This document shows positions 1-8,683 of a DNA stretch of 64,000 nt, piece after piece. Below the pieces are notes generated by a model that searched no databases, was not told the origin of the DNA, and worked only from the letters and a program-made list of their open reading frames with translations. Origin of the DNA: Gemmatimonadota bacterium (GTDB lineage: Bacteria; Gemmatimonadota; Gemmatimonadetes; Gemmatimonadales; Gemmatimonadaceae); NCBI GenBank assembly GCA_026387935.1, contig JAPLKU010000014.1:124001-188000 (forward strand), read 5' to 3'. Numbering within the stretch: position 1 is the first letter of the stretch; every line of letters starts with the position of its first letter. The position numbers were made by a program, and so were the translations under genes.

Positions 1-981
1 CCGGAACCGCTTGCTGCTCGGCGTGCCGGCCGGAATCTTGATCGACACTTTCTTCTCGTCCAGCGTCTCCACCGTCACCTTCGATCCGAGCGTCGCCTGC
101 GCGATGTTCACGCTGGCGCGCACCACGAGATCGAGCCCTTCGCGATCCCATGTGGGATCGTCCTTCACGTTGAACGTGAGGAGCACGTCGCCTGCCGGTC
201 CACCACGCAGTCCGCGACCGCCCTGGCCCTTCAGGCGGATCTTGGAGCCGGTCTCCGTGCCTGCCGGAACCGAGATATTCAGTTTGCGCCGTACGCGCTG
301 ATCGCCCGCACCACCACAGGTGCCACACTTCTCCGTCGCGACGCTGCCCTTGCCGAGGCACCTCGGGCAGGGCCGATTCACCGCAAAGCTCCCTTGACCG
401 AACGAGATCGCGCCAACGCCACCGCACTCTGGGCAGCTCTGCACTTTCGCGCCAGGAGCGGCACCAGTTCCGCGGCAGGGCACACACTCTTCATTCACTT
501 CGAGGTCGATCGGCACCTTGCCGCCAAGTGCGGCAACGCGGAACGGAATTTCGAGCGTGGTTTCGACGCTCTGTCCTTGCTCTGGCCCCGACTGACGCTG
601 GCTCCGGCCGCCGCCAAACATTGAGCTGAAGAGATCCCCAAGGCCGCCGAGGCCACCAACGTCGTACTCCTCATACTTCGCCCCGCCCGCGCCACCGCTC
701 GAACGGCCACCGCCTGACCGCGAGCTGGTACCGCCTCCGCGCGAACTCAGCCCATCGAACGCGCCAAGCCGACGCATCTCGTCGTACTGCTGTCGCTTCT
801 TCTCGTCGCCAAGCACCTGATACGCTTCTGAAATTTCCTTGAAGCGTTCGGTGGCCTTGGGATCGGCCTTGTTCGTGTCGGGGTGGTACTGCTTGGCCAT
901 CCGACGGTATTGCTTCTTGATCTCGTCAGCCGTGGCTTTTTCGGCCACCCCAAGGACGCTGTAGTAGTCCTTTTTGGCCAT
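1..981 (-). CDS. dnaJ: Chaperone DnaJ (3' end cut by window edge)
   Basis: DnaJ/Hsp40 delivers unfolded clients to DnaK and stimulates its ATPase in the cytoplasm. The protein opens [12 protein letters not shown], has the J-domain HPD at 33-35, a Gly/Ser-rich linker at about 72-125, and four CxxC zinc pairs (Cys166/169, 183/186, 205/208, 219/222). The start of the C-terminal client-binding region follows. The window edge cuts it near residue 327, so roughly the last 50 residues of a typical DnaJ are missing. It follows grpE by 24 nt on the same strand, the usual heat-shock pairing; dnaK is not present here. Confidence 0.96.
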   Translation of the reverse strand, partial: MAKKDYYSVLGVAEKATADEIKKQYRRMAKQYHPDTNKADPKATERFKEISEAYQVLGDEKKRQQYDEMRRLGAFDGLSSRGGGTSSRSGGGRSSGGAGGAKYEEYDVGGLGGLGDLFSSMFGGGRSQRQSGPEQGQSVETTLEIPFRVAALGGKVPIDLEVNEECVPCRGTGAAPGAKVQSCPECGGVGAISFGQGSFAVNRPCPRCLGKGSVATEKCGTCGGAGDQRVRRKLNISVPAGTETGSKIRLKGQGGRGLRGGPAGDVLLTFNVKDDPTWDREGLDLVVRASVNIAQATLGSKVTVETLDEKKVSIKIPAGTPSSKRFR

Positions 982-1005
982 GATCGTTGGCGGTCGCTGG
1001 CGGAG

Positions 1006-1620
1006 TTAGTTCGCCGCGCTGTCAGCGCCGCCCTGCCACTGCTTCACAACCACGCGCGCCGGGCGCAGCAGCATCCCATTGAACAGATATCCGACCTGAT
1101 AGACCAGCGCGACAACGTGATCTTCATCTTTCGTCGCCGCCGGTGTGGTGGTGATGGCTTCGTGAAACGCCGGGTCAAAGGGCGCATCCACGGGATTAAT
1201 TAACTCAAGGCCGTGCCCGGCCAGTGACTTCAGCAGTTTGCGTTCGACCAGCTCGACGCCATCAACGACGGTCTTCGTGTCGGTCGCCGCAGGATCGAGA
1301 TGCGCCACGCGCCCAAGATCGTCGAGGCTCTCGAGAATTCCCTTGACGAGCATGCCCATGCCCTTCGACTCGGCTTCCTGCCGCTCGCGCACAGCGCGCT
1401 TGCGCGAGTTTTCAAAGTCGGCGTACAACCGGAGATACTTGTCCTTCTGAATCGCCACTTCCTTCGCGAGCGCCGCGATCTCCTGCTCGGCTCCAGCGTC
1501 GGTCGCGTGCCCGGCATCCGACCCACCGTTGCGCAGGGCTTCGCCCGCCGCCTGAGACGCTGGCGGCAGTTCCTCGTCCGCGGTGGCGGTCGGGTCGACT
1601 TCTGGGGGCGGTTTCTTCAT
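1006..1620 (-). CDS. grpE: Nucleotide exchange factor GrpE
   Basis: GrpE releases ADP from DnaK and resets the chaperone cycle. The protein has a charged, low-complexity N terminus, a long central helix rich in Lys/Arg/Glu (dimer coiled coil, about residues 50-110) and the conserved C-terminal beta part with DPAFHEAI and GYLFNGMLLRPARV. I chose the ATG at 1620 (MKKPPPEV, 204 aa). An in-frame ATG nine codons upstream would place the start inside a perfect inverted repeat and adds residues unlike GrpE. It is the first gene of a grpE-dnaJ pair. Neither start has a clear Shine-Dalgarno sequence. Confidence 0.95.
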   Translation of the reverse strand: MKKPPPEVDPTATADEELPPASQAAGEALRNGGSDAGHATDAGAEQEIAALAKEVAIQKDKYLRLYADFENSRKRAVRERQEAESKGMGMLVKGILESLDDLGRVAHLDPAATDTKTVVDGVELVERKLLKSLAGHGLELINPVDAPFDPAFHEAITTTPAATKDEDHVVALVYQVGYLFNGMLLRPARVVVKQWQGGADSAAN

Positions 1621-1645
1621 CGTTGAATTGAATTTCGTCGCATGC

Positions 1646-1678
1646 AACCAGATGGGGCAACAGTCGTGCCATCTGGTT
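1646..1678. promoter_or_regulatory. 10-bp inverted repeat in the grpE leader
   Basis: A perfect repeat AACCAGATGG-N13-CCATCTGGTT ends 26 nt upstream of the chosen grpE start. It is not the CIRCE element (TTAGCACTC/GAGTGCTAA) nor the HspR HAIR motif. It could be an operator or an RNA hairpin in the grpE-dnaJ leader; its function is inferred only from position. Confidence 0.5.
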
Positions 1679-1720
1679 CAAGCCAACTGGTCAGCCAGAG
1701 GACACTACGTCGGCGTACAC

Positions 1721-1737
1721 CCCGCCGTTTCGGCGGG
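1721..1737. terminator. Short GC hairpin between cinA and grpE
   Basis: CCCGCCG-TTT-CGGCGGG forms a 7-bp stem with a 3-nt loop just beyond the cinA stop. There is no U-tract in the cinA direction, so it is at best a weak or Rho-assisted terminator separating cinA from grpE-dnaJ. Confidence 0.3.
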
Positions 1738-1745
1738 CAAAAGCC

Positions 1746-3005
1746 CTATGAATCGCCGCGTAGCCGCCGCCGAACGAGGTCGAGGGCCCACTGGGCCGAC
1801 CGCTGCCGGACCTCCTCGCGATCGCCGATCATCTGCCGTCTGGCGGTCTTTACGGCTCCGCGCACGTCGAGAGCGAAACAGACCGTCCCCACGGGCTTTT
1901 CGGGCGTGCCACCATCCGGTCCGGCAACACCGGTAATCGCCACAGCAACATCTGCGCGGTAGCGCGCCCGTACGCCTATGGCCATTTCGCGAGCTGCTTC
2001 TTCACTCACCGCACCGAACTTGATGAGCGTGTCGTCGCCTACGCCGAGGTGCGTCGTCTTCACTTCGTTGGCGTAGGCAATTACGCCGCCGAGAAAGAAG
2101 TGACTCGACCCTGGAATTGCCGTGACGCGCGCGCCGAGCATACCGCCCGTACAGCTCTCGGCCACGACGAGCGTCATGCCGTTCGTACTCAGTTGAGCGA
2201 GCACGACTGCAGCGAGGTCATCGTTCCCCGAGCCATACGCGAACGGGCCGATGGTTTCGGTCAATGCCGCTGCGGCCGCATCGAGAATCGCCGTTGCGTC
2301 TGTCGTGCCGCGCCCGCGCGACGTGAGCCGCAAGTCCACGCCGGCCCATCCCGGAAGAAAGGCGAGCGAGAGCCCGGCAAGGTGCGACTCGATCGGCTTG
2401 AGGGTGTCGGCGAGCAACGACTCAGCGATGCCGGTTGTGCGAACGGTGCGCGACACGACCACAGACGTCGGGCCCGATCCCAAGCGCTCGCGCACCTTCG
2501 GCAGCACTTCCTCGGCGAACATGCCGCGCATCTCGCGTGGAACGCCTGGCAGCATCGCCACCCAGCGCGAGCGCTCGTCCTCAAGCCAGATACCCGGAGC
2601 TGAGCCGTGGCGGTTGGTGAGAATCGTCGCGCCCTCTGGAACCAGTGCCTGCTGCTCGTTGGCCTTGGGCAGCGTCTTGCCCCAGCCGCGCGCAATCCAG
2701 CGGGCGCGAAGCGCTTCAAGAATATCGGTGTCGAGGCGCATCCCGCGCCCAAACGCAGCAGCGATGCTCGGCTTTGTGAGGTCGTCGCTGGTCGGGCCGA
2801 GTCCGCCGGTGGTAATCACCGCACCAGTGCGCTCCAGCGCCTCTCGTACTGCTGCGGTGATCGCTTCGGCTTCGTCGCCAACTGAAGTGCGCCGCACAAC
2901 CGCAACGCCAATTGCGGCGAGCTCACGCGCAAGGTGCGCGCCATTCGAGTCGAGCGTGAATCCGAGGAGGAGTTCGTCGCCGATGGTGACGAGTTCGATG
3001 TTCAC
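1746..3005 (-). CDS. cinA: CinA-family protein (nicotinamide-nucleotide amidase / ADP-ribose pyrophosphatase type)
   Basis: Two-domain CinA of 419 aa, the usual family length. The N-terminal MoCF-like domain begins MNIELVTIGDELLLG and carries TTGGLGPTSDDLT near residue 65-77. The C-terminal CinA domain has VVAESCTGGMLGARVT and AVTGVAGPDGG-like segments (here ITGVAGPDGGTPEKPVG). CinA proteins act in pyridine-nucleotide salvage by deamidating nicotinamide mononucleotide, and in some bacteria are linked to competence. The start codon overlaps the pgsA stop by 4 nt (ATGA), indicating translational coupling. Confidence 0.94.
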   Translation of the reverse strand: MNIELVTIGDELLLGFTLDSNGAHLARELAAIGVAVVRRTSVGDEAEAITAAVREALERTGAVITTGGLGPTSDDLTKPSIAAAFGRGMRLDTDILEALRARWIARGWGKTLPKANEQQALVPEGATILTNRHGSAPGIWLEDERSRWVAMLPGVPREMRGMFAEEVLPKVRERLGSGPTSVVVSRTVRTTGIAESLLADTLKPIESHLAGLSLAFLPGWAGVDLRLTSRGRGTTDATAILDAAAAALTETIGPFAYGSGNDDLAAVVLAQLSTNGMTLVVAESCTGGMLGARVTAIPGSSHFFLGGVIAYANEVKTTHLGVGDDTLIKFGAVSEEAAREMAIGVRARYRADVAVAITGVAGPDGGTPEKPVGTVCFALDVRGAVKTARRQMIGDREEVRQRSAQWALDLVRRRLRGDS

Positions 3006-3706
3006 GACTTCGCTGCCGTCGCGATTCGCCCGAACCGCCAGACGTAGACCCCCATCGAGTACACCGTCAGCGCCACGCTGACCACCATCGCAATCACACC
3101 GACAATTCCGGCGAGGTTGGCGAGGAAGTCCCAGCGGAGGCTGTCGCGGACATCAATACGGTCCACGGTCGCGACAAAAAACCAGAAGTACGCCGCGCCA
3201 ATCCAGATGAGCTGAAACGCCGTCTTCAGCTTCGCCGCGAAGATCGACGCAATCACCGTCCCGCGCCGGTGCGCCATCTGGCGGAGCACCGTCATCGCGA
3301 GTTCGCGGCCAAGGACGATGACAACCACCCACCAGGGGAGCGGCACACGCACATCCACGCTGCCGAGGCTGATGACGAACGGATAGTGTGAGAGGACGTC
3401 GCGCGCGACACCGGCACTCGAAATCCAGCGGTGCAACAGATCGCTTTCCGGCGCCATCAGCCAGAACATCGGGACGAACGTGCCGAGGAGCAGCAACTTG
3501 TCAGCGAACGGATCCAGCATTTTGCCAAGGTCGGTCACCAAGCCGCGCGTGCGCGCGAGCATGCCATCGTAGTAGTCGGTCACCGCGACGGCGAGGTAGA
3601 GCACGAACGCGGCGAGGCGGTAACCCGGATCTTCCTGCATCGGCAGCCACACGAGGAATGGCGTAAAAGCGATGCGCCCGACGGTAAGCCAGTTGGGAAG
3701 ATTCAC
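3002..3706 (-). CDS. pgsA: CDP-diacylglycerol-glycerol-3-phosphate 3-phosphatidyltransferase
   Basis: Integral membrane enzyme making phosphatidylglycerol-phosphate, the first committed step to anionic phospholipids. It starts MNLPNWLTVGRI, typical for PgsA. The full CDP-alcohol phosphatidyltransferase signature DG-x2-AR-x8-G-x3-D-x3-D is present as DGMLAR...GKMLDPFAD around residues 47-71. Several hydrophobic membrane segments follow. At 234 aa it is somewhat longer than the usual 180-200, the extra length lying in hydrophilic loops. It sits between mglA (40-nt gap) and cinA (4-nt overlap). Confidence 0.93.
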   Translation of the reverse strand: MNLPNWLTVGRIAFTPFLVWLPMQEDPGYRLAAFVLYLAVAVTDYYDGMLARTRGLVTDLGKMLDPFADKLLLLGTFVPMFWLMAPESDLLHRWISSAGVARDVLSHYPFVISLGSVDVRVPLPWWVVVIVLGRELAMTVLRQMAHRRGTVIASIFAAKLKTAFQLIWIGAAYFWFFVATVDRIDVRDSLRWDFLANLAGIVGVIAMVVSVALTVYSMGVYVWRFGRIATAAKS

Positions 3707-3746
3707 GCCGAGGGCCTCGAACTCATCGCTCCAGTTCCGGCGTTGC

Positions 3747-4424
3747 TTACGAGAGTGTCTTGAGCACGAGCTTACTCACGGCGCGAAGCGTTTCGAATAC
3801 GCCATCACCGGTGACGGCGACCGCTTCGAAGTACGGTGCGCGCTCCACCCATTCACCGGTCGGGATCTGGGCAACCAGAGTCTCGCCCGCGTGCGCAGGG
3901 TCGGGCGTGACGCGCTGCTTGGCCGCGTCGGTGACTTCCCAACCCGGGTTGAGCGCGTTTTGCAGGTCGGCGAGCGGCGCGGCATTCCGGAGGTCCCGCT
4001 TATTGTACTGCAACACGAACGGCATCTTCGTGAGGTCGTACCCATACTCGGCCATGTTGTCGTACAAGTTTTGCATGGCTTCCTGATTTGCCTCCATGCG
4101 CTCCACCTGCGAGTCGGCGACGAACACGATCCCGTCGGCGCCCTTTAGAATGAGTTTGCGCGAGGCGTTGTAGTACACCTGGCCGGGCACGGTGTAGAGA
4201 TGAAAGCGCGTCTTGAAGCCGCGAATCGTCCCCAGATCAACCGGAAGAAAATCGAAGAAGAGCGTGCGTTCCGATTCCGTGGCAAGCGAAATCAGCTTGC
4301 CTCGCGTGTCGGGCTTCGTCTTGGTGTACACATGCTCGAGGCTGGTTGTCTTGCCACCAAGCCCAGAACCGTAGTACACGATTTTGCAGTTGATCTCGCG
4401 TGACGCGTAGTTGATCATCGACAT
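3747..4424 (-). CDS. mglA: MglA-type small Ras-like GTPase
   Basis: MglA is the polarity GTPase of gliding and twitching bacteria; it marks the leading pole and recruits motility effectors when GTP-bound. The 225-aa protein has the P-loop GSGLGGKT at 19-26 and switch-II region [14 protein letters not shown] at 78 onward with PGQ instead of the Ras DxxG. It also has [15 protein letters not shown] and the base-recognition motif NKRD. Arg53 and Gln82 fall at the positions known to be catalytic in characterised MglA proteins. The gene follows an mglB-like roadblock gene by 12 nt, matching the GTPase/GAP pairing. What motility or polarity system it serves cannot be seen here. Confidence 0.93.
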   Translation of the reverse strand: MSMINYASREINCKIVYYGSGLGGKTTSLEHVYTKTKPDTRGKLISLATESERTLFFDFLPVDLGTIRGFKTRFHLYTVPGQVYYNASRKLILKGADGIVFVADSQVERMEANQEAMQNLYDNMAEYGYDLTKMPFVLQYNKRDLRNAAPLADLQNALNPGWEVTDAAKQRVTPDPAHAGETLVAQIPTGEWVERAPYFEAVAVTGDGVFETLRAVSKLVLKTLS

Positions 4425-4436
4425 GGCTGATTCTCC

Positions 4437-4922
4437 TTATCCAAACAGCTTGTCGATTTCATCATAGGCGCCGGCGAGCAGCCCGGCCTGCTGGGGCTTT
4501 CCTGGCCCGCCGCGGGAGAACACTTCGTGGAACAACGTGGTCAGTTCACCCACCGTTTCCTTCATCTTGAGGCGCACGAGGCCCAGCGTCGTGCGATTGT
4601 CGAACAGCGTGACGAGAATAATTCGTCTCGCGATGTCGGCGAGGTACATCGACTCTTTCTCGCCCTGGTGAAAAAGGGAATTGAAATCAGTTTCTCCAAT
4701 GAGGCGAGCGAGCTGGTCGTTGGCACTGAAGTCCGCGGCGGTCAACGTCGCAAACGCCGTGGGATCGAAGTTCGGCTGTTCACCGACCGTGGCCACGAGC
4801 TGGCCCGACCGATCCACGAGCAACGCGCAGCGCGCATTGCTCTCAAAGAGGAACTTCTGCAGCGATTGTGTAATCGCGGCAAAGTCCTCTTCCGTGAATG
4901 ACCAACTGGCAGAACCGCTCAC
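4437..4922 (-). CDS. Roadblock/LC7 domain protein, MglB-like GTPase-activating partner
   Basis: A 161-aa cytoplasmic protein beginning at a GTG. Its core (about 12-125) fits the roadblock/LC7 fold: an N-terminal helix, then CALLVDRSGQLVAT, a long helix, and ILVTLFDNRTTLGLVRLK near the end of the sheet. Roadblock proteins beside mglA normally are MglB, the dimeric GAP that sets MglA at the correct pole. The gene lies 12 nt upstream of mglA and 10 nt downstream of recR, in one apparent operon. The MglB assignment rests on context plus domain; sequence identity to MglB cannot be measured here. Confidence 0.85.
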   Translation of the reverse strand: MSGSASWSFTEEDFAAITQSLQKFLFESNARCALLVDRSGQLVATVGEQPNFDPTAFATLTAADFSANDQLARLIGETDFNSLFHQGEKESMYLADIARRIILVTLFDNRTTLGLVRLKMKETVGELTTLFHEVFSRGGPGKPQQAGLLAGAYDEIDKLFG

Positions 4923-4932
4923 AGCGCTCTCT

Positions 4933-5523
4933 TCACGTCATTTCTCTCCTGGCCGTCATCGCCTGCGCGATCGTGACGCCATCGGCATACTCGAGATCGC
5001 CGCCCACCGGAATACCGCGCGCGATCCGGGTGACCAGCACGTTTTGCCCCGCCAACTGCTCTTGAACATACAGCGCGGTGGCCTCGCCTTCGAGCTTCGG
5101 GTTGGTCGCGAGGATCACCTCGCGCACCCCTCCCGCCTTGACGCGGGCCACCAGCCCTACCACCGCCAAGTCGTCCGGCCCAACCCCATCGAGGGGTGAA
5201 AGCCGCCCGCCGAGCACGTGAAATACCCCCCGAAACTCGCCTGTGCGCTCAATCGCGGCGATGTCACCCGCCTCTTCCACCACGCAGACCGTCGCATGGT
5301 CCCGCCGCGCATCGGCGCAAATACCGCAGAGCGCATCCTCCGTCAGGTTTCCGCAGCGGTCGCACCGCCGCACGCGATCGGTCAACGTGCTCAAGGCGCT
5401 GGCGAGCCGCTTGCTCTGCTCGGGCGGCTGCTTCAGCAAATGGTACGTCAGCCGCATAGCCGACTTCCTCCCGATCGTTGGGAGGCGCGCCAGCTCGGTC
5501 ACCAGGTCGTCAATCGCAGACAT
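4933..5523 (-). CDS. recR: Recombination mediator RecR
   Basis: RecR acts with RecF/RecO to load RecA at single-strand gaps. The 196-aa length is typical. It shows the N-terminal helix-hairpin-helix (ELARLPTIGRKSAMRLTYHL), a four-cysteine zinc finger CDRCGNLTEDALCGIC near residue 54-69, a TOPRIM domain starting VCVVEEAGDIAAIERT, and the conserved tail with GGDLEYADGVTIAQAM. It follows ybaB by 15 nt in the widely conserved dnaX-ybaB-recR order. Confidence 0.97.
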   Translation of the reverse strand: MSAIDDLVTELARLPTIGRKSAMRLTYHLLKQPPEQSKRLASALSTLTDRVRRCDRCGNLTEDALCGICADARRDHATVCVVEEAGDIAAIERTGEFRGVFHVLGGRLSPLDGVGPDDLAVVGLVARVKAGGVREVILATNPKLEGEATALYVQEQLAGQNVLVTRIARGIPVGGDLEYADGVTIAQAMTARREMT

Positions 5524-5538
5524 CGTTGGCCGCGCGGG

Positions 5539-5862
5539 TCAGAACGGAAGCTTCATGGGAAAGGGGAGGTTCATCCCCACGCTCACCTTCTGCATTTCAG
5601 CCTGCGCGAGCTCGGTCGCCTTTCGTTGCGCTTCACCGATGGCCACGACCACGAGGTCTTCCAGCATTTCAATATCAGATGGATTCACAACACTCGGGTC
5701 GATCTTGACCTTCCTGACCGTTCCCTTGCCGTCGGCTTCAACCGTCACCATCCCGCCGCCGGCCGACCCCGAAACCGTTGTGCGCTGAAGCACGCCCTGC
5801 ATCTCCTCGATGCGGGACTGCATCTGCTGCGCCTGCTGCATGATTTTCAGAATGTCAGTCAT
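5539..5862 (-). CDS. ybaB: YbaB/EbfC family nucleoid-associated protein
   Basis: A small 107-aa dimeric DNA-binding protein of the YbaB/EbfC family. The start MTDILKIMQQAQQMQSRIEE, the middle VSGSAGGGMVTVEADGKGTV and DPSVVNPSDIEMLEDLVVVA are family hallmarks. These proteins coat or remodel DNA and sit with dnaX and recR in many phyla. An AT-rich 79-nt gap separates it from the end of dnaX, unlike the tight spacing downstream, so an internal promoter there is possible; I could not identify convincing -35/-10 boxes. Confidence 0.95.
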   Translation of the reverse strand: MTDILKIMQQAQQMQSRIEEMQGVLQRTTVSGSAGGGMVTVEADGKGTVRKVKIDPSVVNPSDIEMLEDLVVVAIGEAQRKATELAQAEMQKVSVGMNLPFPMKLPF

Positions 5863-5941
5863 TATTGGCTACGCTATAAGTCCAAGACTGTCATAAGGTT
5901 AGCCACTTATCGCAACAGCAGCAATCGGACCTGGCGAGCGC

Positions 5942-7597
5942 TTAGTCGACGAGCCGAAGGTCCAGCGTATCAAAGGCCGCGTCGAGAAGCGGCGCGCCCT
6001 TCCGGAGCATGGCAACCCGGCTGGCCGTAACATCGGCTTCGGTCATCCGCTTGCCCGCGCCCGCCTGGCCAACATGGCCCGCCGCTCGTACCGGAGCGGC
6101 CGCTGGTTCGGTGCGACTCGTCACGACGCGCTGGATTCCCGTGAAGAGCGTTCGCATCGCCGTCAGAATCGACTCGGCGCCGCTGTCGATGGCCGCTTGT
6201 AAGGCTTCGCTCGCGACGTGGATGGTCACTACCCCATTGGCAACGGCGTGCGGTGTGGCCTCGGCGAGCGAGGAGGCCACAAGACCCCTCCCCGAGGCGC
6301 GAACGGCCTCCACGACGTCATCCCAGCGGCCAGCAAGTCGGTTCAGCTCAACTGGCTCCATCGGAGGGCCGGCGGCCGGGGGCGCATCGGCGAGCATGGC
6401 AGTTGGGCGTGCTTCAGCCACGCGGGCGATCGGGGGACGCGGGCGCTCCAGCGCTCCGCCGCCGGCCGGCAAGCCGCGCAGCACATCTTCGAGGTCCACC
6501 GTGCGGTCGAGCAGCGCGAAGCGAACAAGAATCGTTTCAAACAACAACTGTTGTTGCGCGCTACGCCGGAAATGCGGTTCGAGTTCGACCACCAAATGCA
6601 GCATGCGGAGCAGGTCCGGCGGAGAGAAGCGGCCTTTCGCTGCTTCGAGTGCGCCACGCATCCGTTCCGAGAGATCCATGAGGCCGGCGCCGAGTGCGAT
6701 GGCGAGCTCGCCGCGAAGCGCATCGGTCACGCCGGCCAGCAGGAGACCAAAGTCGGCACCATGGTCGGAGAGCCGCGCGACTTCCGTGAACACATCGCCC
6801 GCGCGCCGCTCGGCGATGACGGTGAGGAGCCCGAGGATTTCGTCGTCGTGCACGAGGCCGAGCGTCTCGCGCACCAGCTGCGCGGTCACCGCGCCCGTGC
6901 CGAGCGAGAGCACCTGATCCGTCAACGACAGCGCATCGCGCATGGAGCCGTCGGCTGCGCGCGCCAGCATGACGAGGGCATCGGGCTCTGCGGTCACCTG
7001 CTCGGCCGCGAGCACCGTGATGAGGCGCTCGCGCACATCGTGCGGGCTCATGCGGCGCAGGTCGAATCGCTGCACGCGCGAGAGAATCGGCGCCGCCTGG
7101 TTGGCGATTTTCTGTGGTTCCGTGGTGGCAAACACAAACACCACGCGCGGCGGCGGTTCCTCAATGATTTTCAGGAGCGCATTCCACGCTTCCTTCGTGA
7201 GCATGTGCGCTTCGTCAATGATGTACACCTTGTACCGGTCATCGCCGGTGGGGGCATACATCGCGCGTTCACGGAGGTCGCGGGCATCGTCCACGCCGCG
7301 GTTGCTGGCCGCATCGATTTCGACGACGTCGAGCGACGCCGATCCAGCCCAAATCCGGTCGCAACTCGGGCAGTCGCCGCAGGGCTCGCGATCCGGACGG
7401 CGCTTCTCGCAGTTGAGCGCCATGGCCAGCACACGTGCCAGCGTGGTCTTGCCCGTGCCGCGCGGCCCGCAAAAGAGGTAGGCCTGGGCCACACGATCGT
7501 GCTCAATGGCGCTGCGCAGCGTGGTGGCCACATGGGTCTGTACCGCGACATCGGCAAAACGACGGGGGCGGTACTTTCGGGCGAGCGCGAGCGGCAT
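5942..7597 (-). CDS. dnaX: DNA polymerase III subunit gamma/tau
   Basis: Clamp-loader ATPase of the replisome. The 551-aa protein has the Walker A GPRGTGKT at 44-51, a zinc-binding cysteine set (Cys63, 73, 76, 79), Walker B with DEAH (IIDEAHML), sensor FATTEPQKI and then the domain III region. The C-terminal part is Ala/Pro-rich and ends in a tau-like segment. The SRC motif that contributes an arginine finger reads SRV (LSRVQRF), keeping the Arg but not the Cys. No frameshift site was identified. It heads the dnaX-ybaB-recR cluster. Confidence 0.96.
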   Translation of the reverse strand: MPLALARKYRPRRFADVAVQTHVATTLRSAIEHDRVAQAYLFCGPRGTGKTTLARVLAMALNCEKRRPDREPCGDCPSCDRIWAGSASLDVVEIDAASNRGVDDARDLRERAMYAPTGDDRYKVYIIDEAHMLTKEAWNALLKIIEEPPPRVVFVFATTEPQKIANQAAPILSRVQRFDLRRMSPHDVRERLITVLAAEQVTAEPDALVMLARAADGSMRDALSLTDQVLSLGTGAVTAQLVRETLGLVHDDEILGLLTVIAERRAGDVFTEVARLSDHGADFGLLLAGVTDALRGELAIALGAGLMDLSERMRGALEAAKGRFSPPDLLRMLHLVVELEPHFRRSAQQQLLFETILVRFALLDRTVDLEDVLRGLPAGGGALERPRPPIARVAEARPTAMLADAPPAAGPPMEPVELNRLAGRWDDVVEAVRASGRGLVASSLAEATPHAVANGVVTIHVASEALQAAIDSGAESILTAMRTLFTGIQRVVTSRTEPAAAPVRAAGHVGQAGAGKRMTEADVTASRVAMLRKGAPLLDAAFDTLDLRLVD

Positions 7598-7617
7598 GCC
7601 GAAAAGCTAACGAGGAA

Positions 7618-8601
7618 TCACTTCAGCGGCACGCGAATTCCGGCCCAGGATTCGGTCGCACCCGACGAGTAGCGCGCGTCGCCGACGAACACCGTGTTCG
7701 AGTCGGCCCCGGCTCCGCGCACGAAGTAGGGAAAACGCGACCAGCGGAGGAATCGCTCACCGTCGCGCGTGGCGCGAATGGCCGCGGTGAGTGCCGGCGT
7801 GACTCCCGTGGGTTCGGCGGCCGACGCGCGTTCGAGGACGGCATGCGTGCCATTCCAGACAGCGCGACGTTCCGTGATCCCGTCGGGCGTGCGCTGCATG
7901 ACCAGCCGTCGCGTGAACGACAGCGGTTCCGGCGCCACCATGAGATCGGGGCGGGAGAACCTGACTCCGTCACGCCGTTCAACTTCGGCGCGCGACGACT
8001 CACTCATGAACTTCATCGCGGCGATATACACCAACGCGAGCGTGAGTGCGGCGCGCGCGGCCAATTCGGCCCGGGGCGATCCGGCGCGGAGCAGACGTGA
8101 CGAGGCAAACCAGCCGAGCGCGAACAACCCGATGAGCGTCGGATCGACAATGAACAGCGTGTCGCCGTAGAACCACTCGTTGCTGAACGGCATCAGGAGC
8201 CGGACACCGTAGTTGTTCAGCCAGTCGAGCGACGGGTGGCTGACGACGGCGATTGCGGCGAGCGGGAGGTAGGCGCGCCAGGAGCGGGGTGCAGCGCCGC
8301 CGTCTGAACCGATCGCCGTATCAGCCCCGGCCAGACCCGCGGGTGAAATCGGACGGCGTCGCGCCCACCATGCGAATGCGAGCGAAAGCGCGATCGCCCA
8401 CACGATCAACGCCGGCAGTCCGTGCGTCCACCCGCGCCGAAACGAAACGGCAAAGGCGTTGTCGGCGCCGAGGTAGGTGACGGCGTCCACATCGGGAATG
8501 TTGGCGGCGATAATGCCGAGCAGCGTCGCGCGCGGCAGTCGGCGTGCAAACCCGGCCTGCGCGATGGCCGCGCCGGCGAGCGAATGACAGACGTTGTCCA
8601 T
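7618..8601 (-). CDS. Membrane-bound metal-dependent hydrolase (YdjM/DUF457 family)
   Basis: A polytopic membrane protein of the YdjM-like family of putative metal-dependent hydrolases. The conserved start MDNVCHSLAGAAIAQAG, NIPDVDAVTYLG, RRGWTHGLPAL and VVSHPSLDWLNNYGVRLLMP contain the His/Asp residues that define the family, followed by hydrophobic segments. I chose the ATG at 8601 because it matches the family N terminus; an upstream in-frame ATG at 8625 lies inside a hairpin. The C-terminal third (after about 200) is extracytoplasmic-looking and of unknown role. The physiological substrate is not known. Confidence 0.82.
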   Translation of the reverse strand: MDNVCHSLAGAAIAQAGFARRLPRATLLGIIAANIPDVDAVTYLGADNAFAVSFRRGWTHGLPALIVWAIALSLAFAWWARRRPISPAGLAGADTAIGSDGGAAPRSWRAYLPLAAIAVVSHPSLDWLNNYGVRLLMPFSNEWFYGDTLFIVDPTLIGLFALGWFASSRLLRAGSPRAELAARAALTLALVYIAAMKFMSESSRAEVERRDGVRFSRPDLMVAPEPLSFTRRLVMQRTPDGITERRAVWNGTHAVLERASAAEPTGVTPALTAAIRATRDGERFLRWSRFPYFVRGAGADSNTVFVGDARYSSGATESWAGIRVPLK

Positions 8602-8614
8602 GGGGCAGAAAGAT

Positions 8615-8653
8615 GGCCGGCGCAACGTCCGAAATGGAAACGCTGCGCCGGCC
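8615..8653 (-). terminator. Hairpin after the four-TM protein gene
   Basis: GGCCGGCGCAACG and CGCTGCGCCGGCC form a 13-bp stem with one G-T wobble and a 13-nt loop. Read on the minus strand it is followed by ATCTTTCT, a short T-rich tail. It fits a terminator for the gene ending at 8684 and argues that the next gene starts at 8601 rather than 8625. Confidence 0.5.
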
Positions 8654-8683
8654 GACGTTCAGAAACTTCGCGCCAGGCCTTCG

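Noticed and set aside
1646..1745. CIRCE heat-shock operator
   Set aside because: The TTAGCACTC/GAGTGCTAA sequence is absent; the inverted repeat present is different.
6218..7672. 484-aa frame on the plus strand
   Set aside because: It is antisense to dnaX, with no recognisable domain and unlikely protein composition; GC-rich genes often leave such open frames.
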